64,000 bases of DNA from CAZEAP01 sp964510315 (GCA_964510315.1 CAZEAP010000009.1:51739-115738); one strand, 5' to 3'. Positions 53,596 to 63,830 are shown, counted from the first letter of the stretch. Program-made: numbers and translations. Notes: generated from the sequence alone by a model not told the origin.

Positions 53596-55197
53596 CTACT
53601 CCTCACTGCTCGCTCCGGGATCGTGGAGGTTCGCAAACCAGGCCCGAGGAACGTATATGTCCGGCGGATAGTGGTCAACCGCGTCCATCTCCTCCCGGCG
53701 CCGCGCCAGAAGCTCACGATAGCGATCGGTCTGACGGAATGGATGCGGCTCGCGGGGGAAGGGCCTCGGCATGGTGTCGGCAACGCGCCACAACTCCCGT
53801 TTCATGTCGGCCAGCACGTCGGCCCGGGTGGGATCGTCCACGAGGTTGACCCGCTCGAAGGGATCGGTGGCCAGGTCGTAGAGCTGGTCGGGCTCGAAGT
53901 AGTCCGGGATGAACGGGGCATTGAGCCGGTCGAACATCAGGCCTATGCCGGGTTTCACTTCTTCGTCTCCGCTCTCAAACGCCTCGACGGCACTGTCGGG
54001 GTAGCGCGTGGCGATGTAGTGGTAGCGCCCCTTGATGACCGAGCGCGACCATCCCATTGCGTGGTAAGCGACCCGGCGCGGCCAGTCCGCCCTGCCCCGG
54101 AGGGCGGCGAGCACGCTGACGCCGTCCACGGTATGGTCTTTCGGCATGCTCACGCCGCAGGCGTCGCAGAGGGTGGGTACCATGTCCACCCAGGAGAAGA
54201 TGTCGTGCACGACCCGGCCTGTGGGCAGCCCGGCCGGCCACCGCATGACGAAGGGCAGATGCTGGCCGGTGACGTGGGCCGACCCTTTGCCCGGTATGCC
54301 ATGGTCGGCTGTGTAGACGACGATGGTGTCCTCGGCCAACCCCAGCTCGTTGAGCCGGCGGAGCACGGCGCCGACCTGGTCGTCCAGCATGACCATGCCG
54401 GCGTTGACCCCGGCGATCGGACCCTCCGTCTGCAGGCCGGCCTCTCGCATGCGCTCCGGGACGGTGTCATCCGGCGGATGCGAGGACGGCGGCTCCTCCA
54501 GCACGCCGCCCCAGGTGTACCGGTGGTCTTTCCGGAGGGATTCGGTGCAATCGGGCGAGTGCGGCACGGTATTGGCCAGGTGGAGATAGAAGGGGCGTCC
54601 GTCCTCGGCGGCGGCCTCCAGGAACTCCAACGCCCCGTCGGTCATCCACATGGGGTTGTGAGCGCGCATGCGGGGGTCGTCGGCCCCGCCCAGGTTGCCC
54701 CAGTTGACGCAGTCGACGTATTCGAAGCCGGCGCAGCGGCGCACCACCTCCCGGGCGTTGGTCTGGCGGCGGCGGATCTCCGCCTCGACCCGGGGGTCGT
54801 CCGGATCGCCGTTGTAGAACGTGGGCTCCTCGAATTCGAAGTCCGCCGTGTTGAACCGGCTGTGCCACTTGCCGATATGGCCGGTGAAGTAACCGGCCTC
54901 CCGCAGGACCTTCGCCAGCGTCGGCGTCTCCGGATCGAGCATGCCGTTCTGGGAGACCAGGTAGGGTTCATCTTCGGGCACGTCCCTGTAAACCCAGCGG
55001 CTGCGGCCGGTGTGCTGACCGGTGAACAGGTTCCACCGGCTGGGACAGCACAGCGAAGAGCAGCAGTAGCCGCGCTCGAAACGGATGCCCTCCCGGGCGA
55101 TCGTGTCGATGTTCGGCGTCGGAGTCGGGCCGCCGTAGCAACCGTGGTAGCTCGGCGTCGTATCGTCGGCAATGACTATAACGATGTTAGGCTTCAT
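53596..55197 (-). CDS. Sulfatase (formylglycine-dependent)
   Basis: A 533-aa type I sulfatase. The modified catalytic Cys is in CCPSRWNLFTG (Cys50 of CxPSR), with metal ligands VIADDTTPS (Asp11, Asp12), VYTADHGIPGKG and HIGKWHS. It has no signal peptide, so if made as seen it would act in the cytoplasm; most bacterial sulfatases of glycan loci are exported. It requires a maturating enzyme encoded elsewhere. ATG at 55197. It lies in the same direction as the neighbouring glycosidases, so the substrate is likely a sulfated glycan. Confidence 0.88.
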   Translation of the reverse strand: MKPNIVIVIADDTTPSYHGCYGGPTPTPNIDTIAREGIRFERGYCCSSLCCPSRWNLFTGQHTGRSRWVYRDVPEDEPYLVSQNGMLDPETPTLAKVLREAGYFTGHIGKWHSRFNTADFEFEEPTFYNGDPDDPRVEAEIRRRQTNAREVVRRCAGFEYVDCVNWGNLGGADDPRMRAHNPMWMTDGALEFLEAAAEDGRPFYLHLANTVPHSPDCTESLRKDHRYTWGGVLEEPPSSHPPDDTVPERMREAGLQTEGPIAGVNAGMVMLDDQVGAVLRRLNELGLAEDTIVVYTADHGIPGKGSAHVTGQHLPFVMRWPAGLPTGRVVHDIFSWVDMVPTLCDACGVSMPKDHTVDGVSVLAALRGRADWPRRVAYHAMGWSRSVIKGRYHYIATRYPDSAVEAFESGDEEVKPGIGLMFDRLNAPFIPDYFEPDQLYDLATDPFERVNLVDDPTRADVLADMKRELWRVADTMPRPFPREPHPFRQTDRYRELLARRREEMDAVDHYPPDIYVPRAWFANLHDPGASSEE

Positions 55198-55250
55198 CCC
55201 TCCCGTCCTTCCTCAATCGCTCAGTGGGTAGCTGCGCCTCAGCCGCCGGT

Positions 55251-57692
55251 TCAGTCCAGCTTCACCTGGACCGTAGAGGCAGAGAGGCCGGACGCCGGCA
55301 CGCAGAGATAGCATGACTGCTCTACCGTCCTTGTCCCGGCCTGGACCGCTTCGCCGTTCACGCGCACCCCGCCCGGCTGCCGCCCTTCGGGGAGGAGTAT
55401 CTCGACCGCGCGCTCCGCTGCGCTGGCGGCAAGCTCCAGGTGCAGGCTGTCGGGTTCGCGACGGTAGCGGTAGCGGACGTATCCACCGCCCTCCTCGTAT
55501 TTTACGCAGGCTGTCACCTCGTTCACGTCGGCGGCTTCCCACCGGGGGGTCAGCCTGAGGGCGTCCATGTTCCGTCCCTCGTCGTGTGCACCGACCAGGC
55601 CCTCAACGAGGGCCTGTGTCAGGGAACCCGCGCCCCACGCGGGGGGCACACCGCCGTCGGTCGGTTCAGGCATGAAGAACGGAGGCGCGTCGCTTGTCGT
55701 CAGAGCAACCACCAGCCAGACGGCGCCGTCGCGTGAGGCGCGCAACTCCACCCGCTCGACCTTCTTCTCCGGGTGTGGATTCTCCAGCCCGTAGGCGATC
55801 AGGCCGACGTGCCAGAACCTCTCGTTCCCGCCGACCCATGCCACGACCGTGTCCCGCCGCTCTTTGCGCGATTGGTCGGGCGCCCGCGGAATCCAGAAGC
55901 CGTCGACGTGGCGCCCTTTCCGGATGTATTGCTCGTGCTCGCCGCCGTCCTGGTAGATCAACTTAAGCTCGCCGACCACCGGCGACGCGCCCCCCGCCGC
56001 GTGCAGCAGGTAAAGTGTCCGGAAGCAGTCCCCTACCGGGATGGCCGCCGACCCGGCAAACCCCGGCCGCTCCTCCGCCAGCCGCAGGCAGGCTCGGCCC
56101 TCGTTCCCCGAGGGCTCGATCACCTCGAACGGCACGCCCTCGAATTCCCGCCGGCCGGTGGGCAGCTCCCGCATGTCGTTGCCGGGCTCCCCGGCCCAGC
56201 CGGGTTGGTCCTGCTCTTCGGTGCAGACGAGGTCGGCGTTGGCCACCTCCCGCATGTCGAGCGTGGTGAAGCTCCTCTCCGGCGGGTCGGGCATGGCGCC
56301 CCGCAGCCCGGGCACGAAGGTGTCGCCGTGCGGCCAGAACAGGTCCAGGGAGCGGTTCAGGATGTCGACGCCGTACTCCTCGAAGCCGTGCTCAAACGCC
56401 CCGTGGGCCAGTTCGCCGCCGGTCATGATGGTGACGGCGCCGTTGGTGTAAATCCATTCCGGCACGTGCCACCCTTTCTTGAACGGCGGATAGATGCCGA
56501 ACCATTCCGCGGGGCTGCTGTCGGGCATCTCCTCGCGGATGCGCCGGTAGGTGCGGACTATGGCCGCCACTTTCTCCTGCCCGATGCCCCGGTTGACCGC
56601 GTAGGCGTTGGAAAGGGAAACCTGCTCGGATTCGTCAACGCCGAAGTCGCGTTCGAAGGACGCATCCTCGCTGACGTGGTGGGTGTAGAACTCGCCGTTC
56701 CAGGAGACCTCCTCCAGTCGTTCCAGCAGGTGCTCGGAGAACTGACGGGCCTCTTCCGCGTCGCCGTGCCGGCCGACGTGCTCCAACATCTCGGCCAGCT
56801 TACGGCAGGCGTCGGCCATACCCGTGTTGTCGCCGTGGAAGACGCCGTAGACGGTCACGCCGGGCTTTGCGTCCATGATGTCGCCGTCGAACCGGGCGGC
56901 GTCGTACTGGGATTGATAGTCCCACAGGTCGATGCAGTAGGGGCGCTTGAGGAGTTGGAACTTCTCCGACCAGAAGTAGGGGCTGGTTCGGCTGAAGCGC
57001 ATGGCGGCCAGCGCGCTGTCCAGCCTGCCGGCCATCCACTCGTCGTCGCCGGTGGCCTGCCAGAGCATGTGGATGCCGCCGATGTACATGTGCTCCAGGT
57101 CGTTCATGACCGGCTGGCGCGCAAAGATGACCTGGTCACGGTTTATGCGTTTGCTCCACTCATTCCCCCAGCGCCAGTCGAAGTGGTGTGGCTTCTTCGG
57201 GTCCACCGTCGTGCTGAAGTCCCAGATCATTCCGTCCTCGCGCTGATGGGCGGCGTGCAGGTCGATGACGTCCTTGAGGCGGCGGCGGAAGTAGATGCCG
57301 CCTTTCAGGCCGTGGATGGTGTCCCGACTGGTGATGCTGTGCAGGTAGTAAACCCGTTCACCGTCGCCGACGACGCACTTATGCCCGTTGAAGAAAGTCG
57401 CGATGGTGTGCTCCAGCATGTAGAGCAGCCGGCGGAAGCGCCCGCCGGTGTCTCCGATCTCCGTCCCGCAGTCGACGCCGAACGTCGTTCGCTGCTTCTC
57501 CACTCCCGCGTCGTCGCGAAGCGAAACCACGTGCGTGCCGAGGGTGCCGGAGGCGCGAAAAGTCGCCTCCGGGCCGGTGAGTGTCTCGTACGGCCGCGCG
57601 GCGCCGTCGAAAACGATGAACTCTCCCGCCCCGTCGGCGGTTATCGTCACTTCTTCGAGCGGCTTGCAGCGCTGTGGCTGGACCTTCAGCAT
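55251..57692 (-). CDS. Large six-hairpin glycosidase-like protein
   Basis: An 813-aa protein lacking a signal peptide. A small N-terminal beta domain (about 10-70) is followed by a helical region with HHFDWRWGNEWSKRINRDQ and EWFGIYPPFKKGWHVPEWIYTNGA, typical of the six-hairpin fold, and a C-terminal beta-rich region ending QVKLD. I cannot assign a family number. ATG at 57692 has AAGGGAA upstream. It stands between the sulfatase and the GH106-like gene. Confidence 0.65.
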   Translation of the reverse strand: MLKVQPQRCKPLEEVTITADGAGEFIVFDGAARPYETLTGPEATFRASGTLGTHVVSLRDDAGVEKQRTTFGVDCGTEIGDTGGRFRRLLYMLEHTIATFFNGHKCVVGDGERVYYLHSITSRDTIHGLKGGIYFRRRLKDVIDLHAAHQREDGMIWDFSTTVDPKKPHHFDWRWGNEWSKRINRDQVIFARQPVMNDLEHMYIGGIHMLWQATGDDEWMAGRLDSALAAMRFSRTSPYFWSEKFQLLKRPYCIDLWDYQSQYDAARFDGDIMDAKPGVTVYGVFHGDNTGMADACRKLAEMLEHVGRHGDAEEARQFSEHLLERLEEVSWNGEFYTHHVSEDASFERDFGVDESEQVSLSNAYAVNRGIGQEKVAAIVRTYRRIREEMPDSSPAEWFGIYPPFKKGWHVPEWIYTNGAVTIMTGGELAHGAFEHGFEEYGVDILNRSLDLFWPHGDTFVPGLRGAMPDPPERSFTTLDMREVANADLVCTEEQDQPGWAGEPGNDMRELPTGRREFEGVPFEVIEPSGNEGRACLRLAEERPGFAGSAAIPVGDCFRTLYLLHAAGGASPVVGELKLIYQDGGEHEQYIRKGRHVDGFWIPRAPDQSRKERRDTVVAWVGGNERFWHVGLIAYGLENPHPEKKVERVELRASRDGAVWLVVALTTSDAPPFFMPEPTDGGVPPAWGAGSLTQALVEGLVGAHDEGRNMDALRLTPRWEAADVNEVTACVKYEEGGGYVRYRYRREPDSLHLELAASAAERAVEILLPEGRQPGGVRVNGEAVQAGTRTVEQSCYLCVPASGLSASTVQVKLD

Positions 57693-57751
57693 GACCGGTT
57701 CCCTTTACGTGAGCCTGAGTTCGCAGGAGAAGCGGGAATCCTCCGTTTGGG

Positions 57752-60700
57752 TCAACCGTCCAGGACCTGCAGTTCCGGCGGCCCATACAGCCCCGACGCT
57801 TCGAGGCGGTACTCAGCGCCGGGCGGCATTTGGTCGGGGCCCTGTATCCAGGTCCAGGGGCCGGGAAGGCCCTCGGCGTGGTGGGGCCCCATCAGGTTCC
57901 GCATGTTGCCGACCACCTCGAGCGTCAATTGATGCTCTCCCGGCTCGAAGCCACCCTCCACCTCCAGGGCCTCGTGGTGGGAATATATCACGCCCTGAGA
58001 CTGTCCGTCCAGGCCGGCGGAGATCACCGAGCCCTTCCATTCGCCCGGACGCACGCGGAGGGCGCCGCACGACGCCGCCAACTCAAAGGAGAAGCTGTGG
58101 CGGACCGCGTCCGCATAGAAAGGCATCCCCTGCCCTGTCCAGTCCCCCCGCTCGAGGGGTTCTGTGGGAGCCACGCGGAAGCCGCGTTCCCCAGGCCGGA
58201 GGGCGAAGTCGCCCAGCAGGTAGACGGGCATGATTTCGCAGAGCATATGGAAAGGCTCGGCGGTGAGGGTCAGCACGTTCTCGCCGGGGCGCACAAACCG
58301 GCCGACCGGCAGCGCGCGGACCTGCTCGTCGAACCAGCGGCCCGCTTCATCCTGGTCGAGCGGACGGCCGTTCAGGGACAGCGAGTATAGCCACATCCTC
58401 TCAACGGCGACACGTAGTGAACCGCGCGCACTCTCCGGCAGGTCCTCGTCCACAGAGAAGCGGTAGCTCACGGCGAATCCGCTATCCGTGTCGATCGGCC
58501 GGTCGATGACGGTTCGCTTGTACTGATGCGCGCCCTGCCAAGGATTGCCGGCGAAGCCCTGGAGGCGCCAGTTTCGGCGGTCGGCCCGCAAGGTGCTGGT
58601 TTCCTCGAACCGCTTGCCCCCCGTCTCCAGGTCACAATAGTCCACCACCAGCACGTTCTCGGCCAGACGCTCGATTCCTCCCGGCTCCAGTTGGACGCTC
58701 CGTCCAGTCGCAGGCCGGGCGCCGACCGCGGACTTCACCGGCTCCGCGGTGTTCAGCCAGAGCGCGTGTTCGTGAGGAGCCAGCGACAGGGAAGCCACGG
58801 CGCGGCCTTCCTCCACTTCGGTTTGCAACCGTATCGTCCGCCCGGTTTCCGTACGTAACGCGGTCAGGTGGGGTATCTCCGTTTGGACCTCTGCCTCCAG
58901 CGGCTCCCCCCAGGGATTGCACAGGAAGTACAGCACGCCACCGTCCGGAAGCTCGGAGCGGCGCCAGCAAAGTCCCTTCGGGAGCGGGCTTCCGTCCGGA
59001 GCCGAGAACCGGGGCGGAACACGGCGGCGGACCGCCTCGACGAGGTCCGGCACGCCCGCTGCGGTCTCCCATTGCCCGGAGTAATCCTCCGCCAGTCCGC
59101 CCGGTGCCTCGCTGGGCCGACCGTCGACGAACCCGGGCGCCCGGGCGCCCGAAACGATGTGCCCGCCGGCTTCCAGGTATACGCGCAGCAGCTCGAGAGT
59201 GGAGGACGTCCAGTTCTGCATCCCCGGCGGGACCACCACGAGTTCGTACTCCCTCTCTCCGACGATGAGTCGGCCGTCCTCGACGCCGCCGAGTTCCTCC
59301 ATGATGAACTCGTCACCGACATCGAAGTCCACCTGCGCGCCGTAGAGTTCCACCAGCAGCTCCTCCTGAACGCTTTCCAGCTCGTCGAGCGGGTCCTCCG
59401 CGCCGAGGCGGAACGGCTCCGGGGCGTAGTGAAGCCACGCGGTGGTGGTGGGTTCCAACACGAGGACGCGGTTTCGCTCGACCCCCCGGCTCAGAACCGC
59501 GTTGGCCCGGGCGACGTGGTCCGCGTGGCGCCTGTAGTGTCGCCACCACGGGCTGTGGTCGCTGAGGGTGTGCGGCCAGTCGTATTTGCGCGATCCCGAC
59601 AGCGTCTGGTGGGTCAGGTGGGGGTCCATGACGTTCACCCCCAGCGCCAGCAGGTAGTCCTCCAGCGGCTTGAACACGTCGAAGGACGCCTCGTAGCCGG
59701 CGCCGCCGCAGGACTCGGTGACGATCCATCGGCGGCCGAGCTGAGCGGCCACGCTGGAGACCTGCTTCGCGTTCAACAGGTAGAGCCCGTTCTCCAGCGG
59801 CGTGGTGGAGCTGAACTGGAAGCCGAGCAGGTCGTTGCCCGGCGCGTGCATCCACCGCAGGGCGGCCATCACGTCCGGGTTCGCGCGCGGGCGAGGCCAG
59901 GTGTTCTCCATGATATGGCCGGTGAACATCAGCCCATGCTCCTCGCACCAGTCGTGGAGCGTGCGCATGAAGTTCCCGTTGTAGAGCCGGTTGACGGTCC
60001 ACCAGTAGTCGAAGCGAACTTCCCGCGCACCTTCCAGCCCGAAGCAGAGGGCCCCCAGGTGCTCGGTCAGCTCGTAGTCGTGGTCCCGCCGGAACTCCCG
60101 CGCCAGGTGGTCCGAGAACGGCCAGGCGCCGCTCGAACCGAATATCTGCGGCTCATCGCAGAAAACGTAGCGGACGGTGGTCCCGAACCGGTCGGCGAAT
60201 CGCTCGGCATAGCGCTGATGGGTGGTGGCGATGAACGTCTCGGCCGTCTCCCGCCGCAGCATGTCGGGCAGCGCGAAGCCGCCCTTGGCGGGGCGGTGCT
60301 CGCCGGCGCGGACGGCCAGGGCCAGCACGGGGCGCTCGGCGGAAGCGGCCCGGACGGCGTCGGCGTCCGTCTCCTCCACGCCACCCTCATCCCGATCCCA
60401 CCGAAAGCACCCCAGCGTCCGTCCCCGTGGGCGCGCCAGGGAATCGGTCACGACCTGCAACTCCAGCACCTGCTGGACGAGGTGTGGCTTCTCGGCCACC
60501 ACGTGACCGCCCGCGTGGCCTCCGGGGCAGCAGAATTCATCGTAGATGTGGAACTGGAGTCCCAGGCGCTCGGCCTCGCGCATTCCGTGTCCCCACATCT
60601 CGAACCATTCATCGGAAAGGTAGGCGGTGATCAGGCCGGGCCGGGCATGCGGAAAAACCCCGCCCGCCCCCCGCTCGGCGAACTGCTCGAGCTGCTCGGT

Positions 60701-60802
60701 GATGCGCTCGCGGCTCAGCTCGCCGTTCCACGACCACTGGGGCATGGTGCGGTAAACGGACTCCGGCTTCCGGAAAGCTTCCATCAGTTCATTGATACCC
60801 AT
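57752..60802 (-). CDS. GH106-like alpha-L-rhamnosidase-type glycoside hydrolase
   Basis: A 1016-aa protein without a signal peptide. The N-terminal TIM-barrel starts QWSWNGELSRERITEQ, GGVFPHARPGLITAYLSDEW and QFHIYDEFCCPGGHAGGHVV (cited in part), the pattern of GH106-like rhamnosidases; a later segment MFTGHIMENTW and ILGANVMDPHLTHQTLSG-like region follow, then beta-sandwich domains (about 700-1016). The substrate is inferred only. ATG at 60802. It is the largest gene of the window, and its presence beside a sulfatase suggests a rhamnose-rich sulfated polymer. Confidence 0.75.
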   Translation of the reverse strand: MGINELMEAFRKPESVYRTMPQWSWNGELSRERITEQLEQFAERGAGGVFPHARPGLITAYLSDEWFEMWGHGMREAERLGLQFHIYDEFCCPGGHAGGHVVAEKPHLVQQVLELQVVTDSLARPRGRTLGCFRWDRDEGGVEETDADAVRAASAERPVLALAVRAGEHRPAKGGFALPDMLRRETAETFIATTHQRYAERFADRFGTTVRYVFCDEPQIFGSSGAWPFSDHLAREFRRDHDYELTEHLGALCFGLEGAREVRFDYWWTVNRLYNGNFMRTLHDWCEEHGLMFTGHIMENTWPRPRANPDVMAALRWMHAPGNDLLGFQFSSTTPLENGLYLLNAKQVSSVAAQLGRRWIVTESCGGAGYEASFDVFKPLEDYLLALGVNVMDPHLTHQTLSGSRKYDWPHTLSDHSPWWRHYRRHADHVARANAVLSRGVERNRVLVLEPTTTAWLHYAPEPFRLGAEDPLDELESVQEELLVELYGAQVDFDVGDEFIMEELGGVEDGRLIVGEREYELVVVPPGMQNWTSSTLELLRVYLEAGGHIVSGARAPGFVDGRPSEAPGGLAEDYSGQWETAAGVPDLVEAVRRRVPPRFSAPDGSPLPKGLCWRRSELPDGGVLYFLCNPWGEPLEAEVQTEIPHLTALRTETGRTIRLQTEVEEGRAVASLSLAPHEHALWLNTAEPVKSAVGARPATGRSVQLEPGGIERLAENVLVVDYCDLETGGKRFEETSTLRADRRNWRLQGFAGNPWQGAHQYKRTVIDRPIDTDSGFAVSYRFSVDEDLPESARGSLRVAVERMWLYSLSLNGRPLDQDEAGRWFDEQVRALPVGRFVRPGENVLTLTAEPFHMLCEIMPVYLLGDFALRPGERGFRVAPTEPLERGDWTGQGMPFYADAVRHSFSFELAASCGALRVRPGEWKGSVISAGLDGQSQGVIYSHHEALEVEGGFEPGEHQLTLEVVGNMRNLMGPHHAEGLPGPWTWIQGPDQMPPGAEYRLEASGLYGPPELQVLDG

Positions 60803-60864
60803 TGTGCAGACCTATGCAGCAGTTAGTGAGGTGTATTGAGATTCTGGAGGTTACCTGTGGGTGC

Positions 60865-62682
60865 TCAGCCGGCCGACCCGTAGTGCCCGGCTTCCATCAG
60901 GGGTATCAGCCCCAGGAGGCCGCCCCAGTGGTAGAACCGGTTGCTGCTTCGGGCGTCGCAGCCTTCTCCGGTGATCGAGTTGTAGTTCTCGTGGACGTGC
61001 CTGTGCTCTCGCCACTCCTTCAGGAGCAGGTGTGCTGAGGAGTCCGCCAGCTTCTTCCGAGCCGCCGGTAGATCGTAGTTTCGCAAACCCCAGTAGACTA
61101 TCATGTTCATCGGTCCCCAGACCCGGCCGCGCCAGTATTTCTGGTCCTCGAAGCCGGGGTCCTTGCGCGAGATCGACGGGAGAACCCACTCGCCCCAGAA
61201 CTCGTCGGGATTCAGCAGGTGCTCCGCCACCATGCGTTCGGCCTGCCGCCGAGTGGGAACGCCGCCGCACATCGGATAGAAGTTCGTGGGCGAGAGATAG
61301 GGGCTGGACTTCCCACTGTCGGTGTGGCGGTTCAGGTAGATGCCGCCGGACTCGTCCCACAGATCGCCGAGGGCCCGGGCAAACCGACCGGCCCGTTCCC
61401 GCAACTCGGCTTCCTCTTCATCCCTTCCGAGCGCCGCGGCGATCTCGGCCAGCGCGCGGCAGTCCATCACGTACATGCCGGTGAGGCCGGCGTCCGCCAT
61501 GCGCATGACCTCGCTCTCTTCGTCGAAGCTCGCCTCGTCGTACATGGGCGAATTGTCGAGCCCGCTCTCGAGGACGGCCGCCTTCAGGGTGCCGCCGCTT
61601 TTCTGTCCCAGACGATCGGTGTAGGCGTTCGAGCCCCACCCCAGCCACCTACCTGTCATGCGGTTCTCGGGCCACCAGCGGTTCCACCGCAGCAGGTTCG
61701 GGAAGAGTTCCTCCAGAAACCAGCGGTCGGCCCAGCGGCGGTAGAGGTCCAGGGCCGCCTGCGAGCCGACCGGAGGCTGGGAGCGGTCCTCCGAACTGCC
61801 GCGGCTGCCGGAGGCGAAGTTGGGCACGAAGCCGCGCTCGGTCATCTCGCGGGTTATCTCGGCCACGTTTGCGTAGGCCAGTTCGCGGTTGTCGAGCCCC
61901 GCCATGAGGCCGGCGAAGTAGGTGTCCCAGCAGAAAAGGACGTACCCGTTCCACCCCGCGTTCCAGACGCGGCTGACGGGGCTGATGACGCGCTCGTGCA
62001 GAGGATCGTAGACGGTGTTCCACGCGAGGCCGGCCTGCATGGCGTTGTAGACCTCCTGCAGGTCGCCGTAACGCGCGCGCTCGGACAGGACTTCCCGTCG
62101 GGCATCCTCGACGATTTCCCGGACCTCGCCCGGGCTGCGTGCCCGCCCGGTGCAGACGCCCACCGGCCCGTCCAGCCGTACGGCCAGGTACGGACCTTCG
62201 GCCCGCATGTAGGGCTCTTCCAAAGGTGCGGCCGTCACGTGGACCCGGAACTTGGCGCCCGGGCACGTGGCGACGAGGATGTCCTCCTCCCGACCCACTC
62301 GCCCGCGTCGGTTCCACAGCACGGCGGCTTCGACCGCCACAACCGGTGGGAGGCCGGAGTTCTCCTGCGGCGTCACCAGCAGCACCAGGTCATCCCCGTC
62401 GGTGGCGCTTTGCACGGTGAACCGATTCCCCCGCCACGTCACGTCCAGCTCGGTGTAGCGCCCGTCGTAGCTCCGGGGTCCGGGCAGGCTGAGATCGTTC
62501 TCGTCGGTCTGCTCATAGTGGCCGATGTAGCCGCTGCGGAGCAGTCGGCCGGTGGTCACGTCCTTGAAGGTCAAGTTGAGGGCGACGGCCTCCGGCAGGT
62601 GCACGTGGCTGAACACGCTGAAGGTGTTCCAGGTGTTCCAGCCGCTGCCCAGCTCCTTCTGAAGCGTTTGGTATTCTGACAT
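60865..62682 (-). CDS. GH63-like glycoside hydrolase
   Basis: A 605-aa (alpha/alpha)6 glycosidase of the GH63 type (processing alpha-glucosidase/mannosylglycerate hydrolase). Motifs include WNTWNTFSVFSHVHLPEAV, VLFCWDTYFAGLMAG and the C-terminal YWRGRVWGPMNMIVYWGLRN, HVHENYNSITGEG and SNRFYHWGGLLGL. There is no signal peptide. I use the ATG at 62682; the frame also opens with TTG at 62700. It is 45 bp after the beta-helix start gene and precedes the GH106-like gene. Confidence 0.8.
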   Translation of the reverse strand: MSEYQTLQKELGSGWNTWNTFSVFSHVHLPEAVALNLTFKDVTTGRLLRSGYIGHYEQTDENDLSLPGPRSYDGRYTELDVTWRGNRFTVQSATDGDDLVLLVTPQENSGLPPVVAVEAAVLWNRRGRVGREEDILVATCPGAKFRVHVTAAPLEEPYMRAEGPYLAVRLDGPVGVCTGRARSPGEVREIVEDARREVLSERARYGDLQEVYNAMQAGLAWNTVYDPLHERVISPVSRVWNAGWNGYVLFCWDTYFAGLMAGLDNRELAYANVAEITREMTERGFVPNFASGSRGSSEDRSQPPVGSQAALDLYRRWADRWFLEELFPNLLRWNRWWPENRMTGRWLGWGSNAYTDRLGQKSGGTLKAAVLESGLDNSPMYDEASFDEESEVMRMADAGLTGMYVMDCRALAEIAAALGRDEEEAELRERAGRFARALGDLWDESGGIYLNRHTDSGKSSPYLSPTNFYPMCGGVPTRRQAERMVAEHLLNPDEFWGEWVLPSISRKDPGFEDQKYWRGRVWGPMNMIVYWGLRNYDLPAARKKLADSSAHLLLKEWREHRHVHENYNSITGEGCDARSSNRFYHWGGLLGLIPLMEAGHYGSAG

Positions 62683-62727
62683 CCTTCCCGCTCTCTGCAA
62701 GTCTCAATCTACCGGGCGAGCGCCGTC

Positions 62728-63519
62728 TCAGCGACCCGTGGTGAGTTCTATGGCTCCTGCGTCCCGCGGACCGGCCGGCCTGGCGCCGGTGAAATCCCGC
62801 AACTGCGGCCCGTTGAACTGCCACGCGTAGAGTTCTTCGATCATCGTATGGGCGTCGGCGAGCGTGCCGAGGGCGACGCGGAGGAAGTCCACCGTCCCGG
62901 CGAAGTAGTCCCCCTCGGGACCTCGCCCGACGATGAAATCGCCCTCGTTCGCCAGGGATGCCCTCCGGGCGATCGCGATGCGCGTGGTCTCTCCCGCCTC
63001 CGTCATCCACAGGGTCCGCGGCGCGAAGTCCAGGTCGGTGTGCCACACTTTCCCCGGCTCGGGGATGCGCGGGTGATCGGCGCCCTTCTTCCAGCCGCCG
63101 GTTATCTGTTCGGAGCCGTAGAAAGCCGCTTCTCCCTCCCCCCAGGAGGGGTCGCGGGTCAGTTGGCCGGAGGCGCCTTTCGGCACTTCCAGCGCGCCCC
63201 GGTAGACGACTCCCTGCTTGAAGACGTAGGTGTCGGCATCGCCGCCGGCGTCGGCCTTGCCTGCGGCGGCGGGATCCCACGGATGGTGCTTCCAGGGCGT
63301 CTCCCGGGTGCGGCCTTCGTTGGCGTCATCGCCGTTCTCGTAGTCGATGCAGCGGACCGACTCCCCGGGTTCGAACGCAAAGGGCTCCGGCGCCCACTTC
63401 AGGTCTCCGGTCTCGATGACCTCCGCGTGCGGTCTCTGCCAGGAATACTCCGCCGCCGAGGCGGTCAGCAGAGGAAACAGCAGGAAAAGCACGATCGCCA
63501 CACGAGGGACTATTCTCAT
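62728..63519 (-). CDS. Shortened right-handed beta-helix (pectin-lyase-like) protein
   Basis: A 263-aa exported protein with a clear signal peptide (RVAIVLFLLFPLLTASAAE). The N-terminal part, CIDYENGDDANEGRTRETPWKH and VYRGALEVPKGASGQL, is the usual start of long beta-helix proteins of this group, and the last residues (GPRDAGAIEL) look like their usual end. The many coils expected between them are absent, so it may be an internally deleted remnant. GGAG lies 8 nt before the ATG at 63519. Whether it is functional is open. Confidence 0.55.
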   Translation of the reverse strand: MRIVPRVAIVLFLLFPLLTASAAEYSWQRPHAEVIETGDLKWAPEPFAFEPGESVRCIDYENGDDANEGRTRETPWKHHPWDPAAAGKADAGGDADTYVFKQGVVYRGALEVPKGASGQLTRDPSWGEGEAAFYGSEQITGGWKKGADHPRIPEPGKVWHTDLDFAPRTLWMTEAGETTRIAIARRASLANEGDFIVGRGPEGDYFAGTVDFLRVALGTLADAHTMIEELYAWQFNGPQLRDFTGARPAGPRDAGAIELTTGR

Positions 63520-63711
63520 GCTTCGCGCTCCGTTCGTCTCAGGTGTTATGGTCACGCCGGCAGCTCTATGCAATGAGGGACCGGTTGGCCCGGGGGAGTT
63601 GAATCTTCACAAATCGCGGGCACCCCACTTTGTGTATCAGATGATAGGGTCGGCACGCGTTCCATGCAATGGATGAAATACGCGATGTTTGCACAATCCG
63701 TGCAGGCACCC

Positions 63712-63750
63712 CTCCGCGGCGCCGACGCTCAACATGTACGCGCCCCAGGG
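63712..63750. repeat. Direct repeat A, copy 1
   Basis: 39-nt unit with CGCCGACGCTCAACATGTAC in its middle. Copy 2 at 63912-63950 differs at one position; the offset is 200 bp. Confidence 0.7.
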
Positions 63751-63830
63751 CGGGCTCTTGACGAAGTCCCTGGTCCTGGGGGTGCGCCCCGGGCTGTGCA
63801 TATAAGGCCCCCTTCGGGGCTTTAGCGCCA

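Noticed and set aside
55773..60826. Two long plus-strand frames opposite the GH genes (55773-57932 and 58868-60826)
   Set aside because: Antisense shadows of confirmed glycoside hydrolase genes.
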